Shown here: positions 4,642 through 5,092 of the stretch, in pieces
Position numbering within the stretch: position 1 is the first letter of the stretch
Layout: every line of letters starts with the position of its first letter
NCBI GenBank assembly: GCA_021777365.1
Contig: JAJYDP010000414.1
Location: 1-5,092 of the forward strand
Length of the DNA: 5,092 bases
Origin: Chloroflexota bacterium
Lineage (GTDB): Bacteria > Chloroflexota > Limnocylindria > Limnocylindrales > CSP1-4
Reading direction: 5' to 3'
Position numbers and translations under genes: made by a program
Notes under the pieces: model-generated
Seen by the model: only the letters and a program-made list of their open reading frames with translations
Told to the model about the DNA's origin: nothing
The model's database searches: none

Positions 4642-4672
4642 CCGCCGCACGTGGGGAGCCCGGTGGGTCCGC

Positions 4673-5092
4673 TCACCGGCCGGCCGCGCCGCTGTCACCG
4701 TCGGCCAGGAGCCGGGCCAGGGTGGCCGTCCCGATGCCCAGACGACGGGCCGCCTGGCGGCGCGAGAGGGTTCCTGCGCCGATCGCCGCCCGGACCGCCG
4801 GCCACTGCCGGGCGAACCCGGGACGCGCGGTCACCGGCGGCCGGCCGATGTGGGCCCCCTGCCGGGCGGCGTGGCGCATCCCCTCCCGGACGCGGTCGGC
4901 GATGAGTTCGCGCTCCATCTCCGCGACGGCGGCCAGGATGGTGAAGACGAGCCGGCCGGTCGGGGCGGTAGTGTCGAGCTCGGGCTGGGTGAGGGCGGCG
5001 AAGCCGACCCCGTGATGCTCGAGATCCCGGAGGGTGGCCAGGGCGTGCAGCGTGGAGCGGAAGGCCCGGTCGAGCTTCCACACCAGCACGAG
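4673..5092 (-). CDS. Serine recombinase (resolvase/invertase), N-terminus cut by window edge
   Basis: The frame is open from the right edge to TGA at 4675-4673, giving 139 codons. The visible part starts LVLVWKLDRAFRST, the conserved segment around the second set of catalytic residues. By comparison with gamma-delta resolvase, the D, R and R of LDRAFR correspond to D67, R68 and R71. Then DTTAPTGRLVFTILAAVAEMERELIADRVREGM is the DT-x-x-x-G motif and the long E helix with its AE-x-E signature, and GRPP opens the linker. The C-terminus GTLSRRQAARRLGIGTATLARLLAD is a Hin-type helix-turn-helix. The nucleophile serine and first 60 or so residues lie outside the window. Total size should be about 190-200 residues, that of the small resolvase/invertase class. 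A GTG at 5089 is inside the domain and is not the real start. The repeat field just downstream could contain its target sites. Confidence 0.92.
   Translation of the reverse strand, partial: LVLVWKLDRAFRSTLHALATLRDLEHHGVGFAALTQPELDTTAPTGRLVFTILAAVAEMERELIADRVREGMRHAARQGAHIGRPPVTARPGFARQWPAVRAAIGAGTLSRRQAARRLGIGTATLARLLADGDSGAAGR

Larger units (their letters stand above)
4352..4672. other. 321-bp non-coding stretch carrying a repeat field
   Basis: Between the winged-helix gene and the serine recombinase, both on the minus strand, no frame looks coding. The stretch holds three 32-bp near-identical copies, extra ACCCCGTGAC units, and the -10 box of the winged-helix gene at its left end. It is a candidate regulatory region, recombination site or replication-type iteron array. 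Confidence 0.65.

Noticed and set aside
4341..4676. Minus-strand frame of 111 codons whose GTG overlaps the serine recombinase stop
   Set aside because: The overlap looks operon-like, but the peptide is repetitive (VVTGLYGS twice) because it crosses DNA repeats. The third copy falls in another frame, so the repeats are conserved as DNA, not protein.

Overview
This is a GC-rich (roughly 70% by eye) bacterial window holding four or five complete genes between two genes cut by the window edges. Non-ATG starts are available. Stops are TGA at every gene whose end is in the window except the triple-HTH gene, which uses TAG. At least two genes appear to be read from leaderless transcripts, with a -10 box only 6-8 bases from the ATG. 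Together with the zinc-ribbon/membrane and winged-helix/membrane proteins, this suggests a high-GC lineage such as Chloroflexota or Actinomycetota. The assignment is inference; no marker gene settles it.

Left edge (1-472, minus strand): the N-terminal 157 codons of a lysozyme-like, phage-type peptidoglycan hydrolase candidate, with a perfect AGGAGG ribosome site, cut where a Pro/Ser linker begins. Next, across a ~100-bp divergent promoter region, a tight plus-strand operon (576-2638) encodes a small MerR/excisionase-type HTH protein, a tyrosine recombinase with all catalytic residues and a ~95-residue extra N-terminus, and a protein made of three tandem excisionase-type HTH domains. Gaps are 12 and 2 bp. 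The order looks like a recombination module in which the HTH proteins could be directionality or regulatory factors for the recombinase. A zinc-ribbon membrane protein with a duplicated four-cysteine outer domain follows (2657-3502) on the same strand.

The 384-bp stretch 3503-3886 has no convincing gene. It holds several GC-rich hairpins and lies between convergent genes, so it is probably a termination region. On the minus strand, a winged-helix protein with a C-terminal membrane anchor (3889-4351 plus stop) lies downstream of a serine recombinase whose N-terminus runs off the right edge (4673-5092). Between these two lies a repeat field: three near-identical 32-bp copies plus 11-bp ACAACCCCGTG units, in tandem in one copy.

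Overall this looks like an accessory or mobile region carrying two chemically different site-specific recombinases, several small DNA-binding proteins and a phage-type lysin candidate. The most unusual items are the triple-HTH protein, whose gene carries a perfect 50-bp in-frame direct repeat with a mosaic pattern, and the helically phased repeat field beside the serine recombinase and the membrane-anchored HTH gene.
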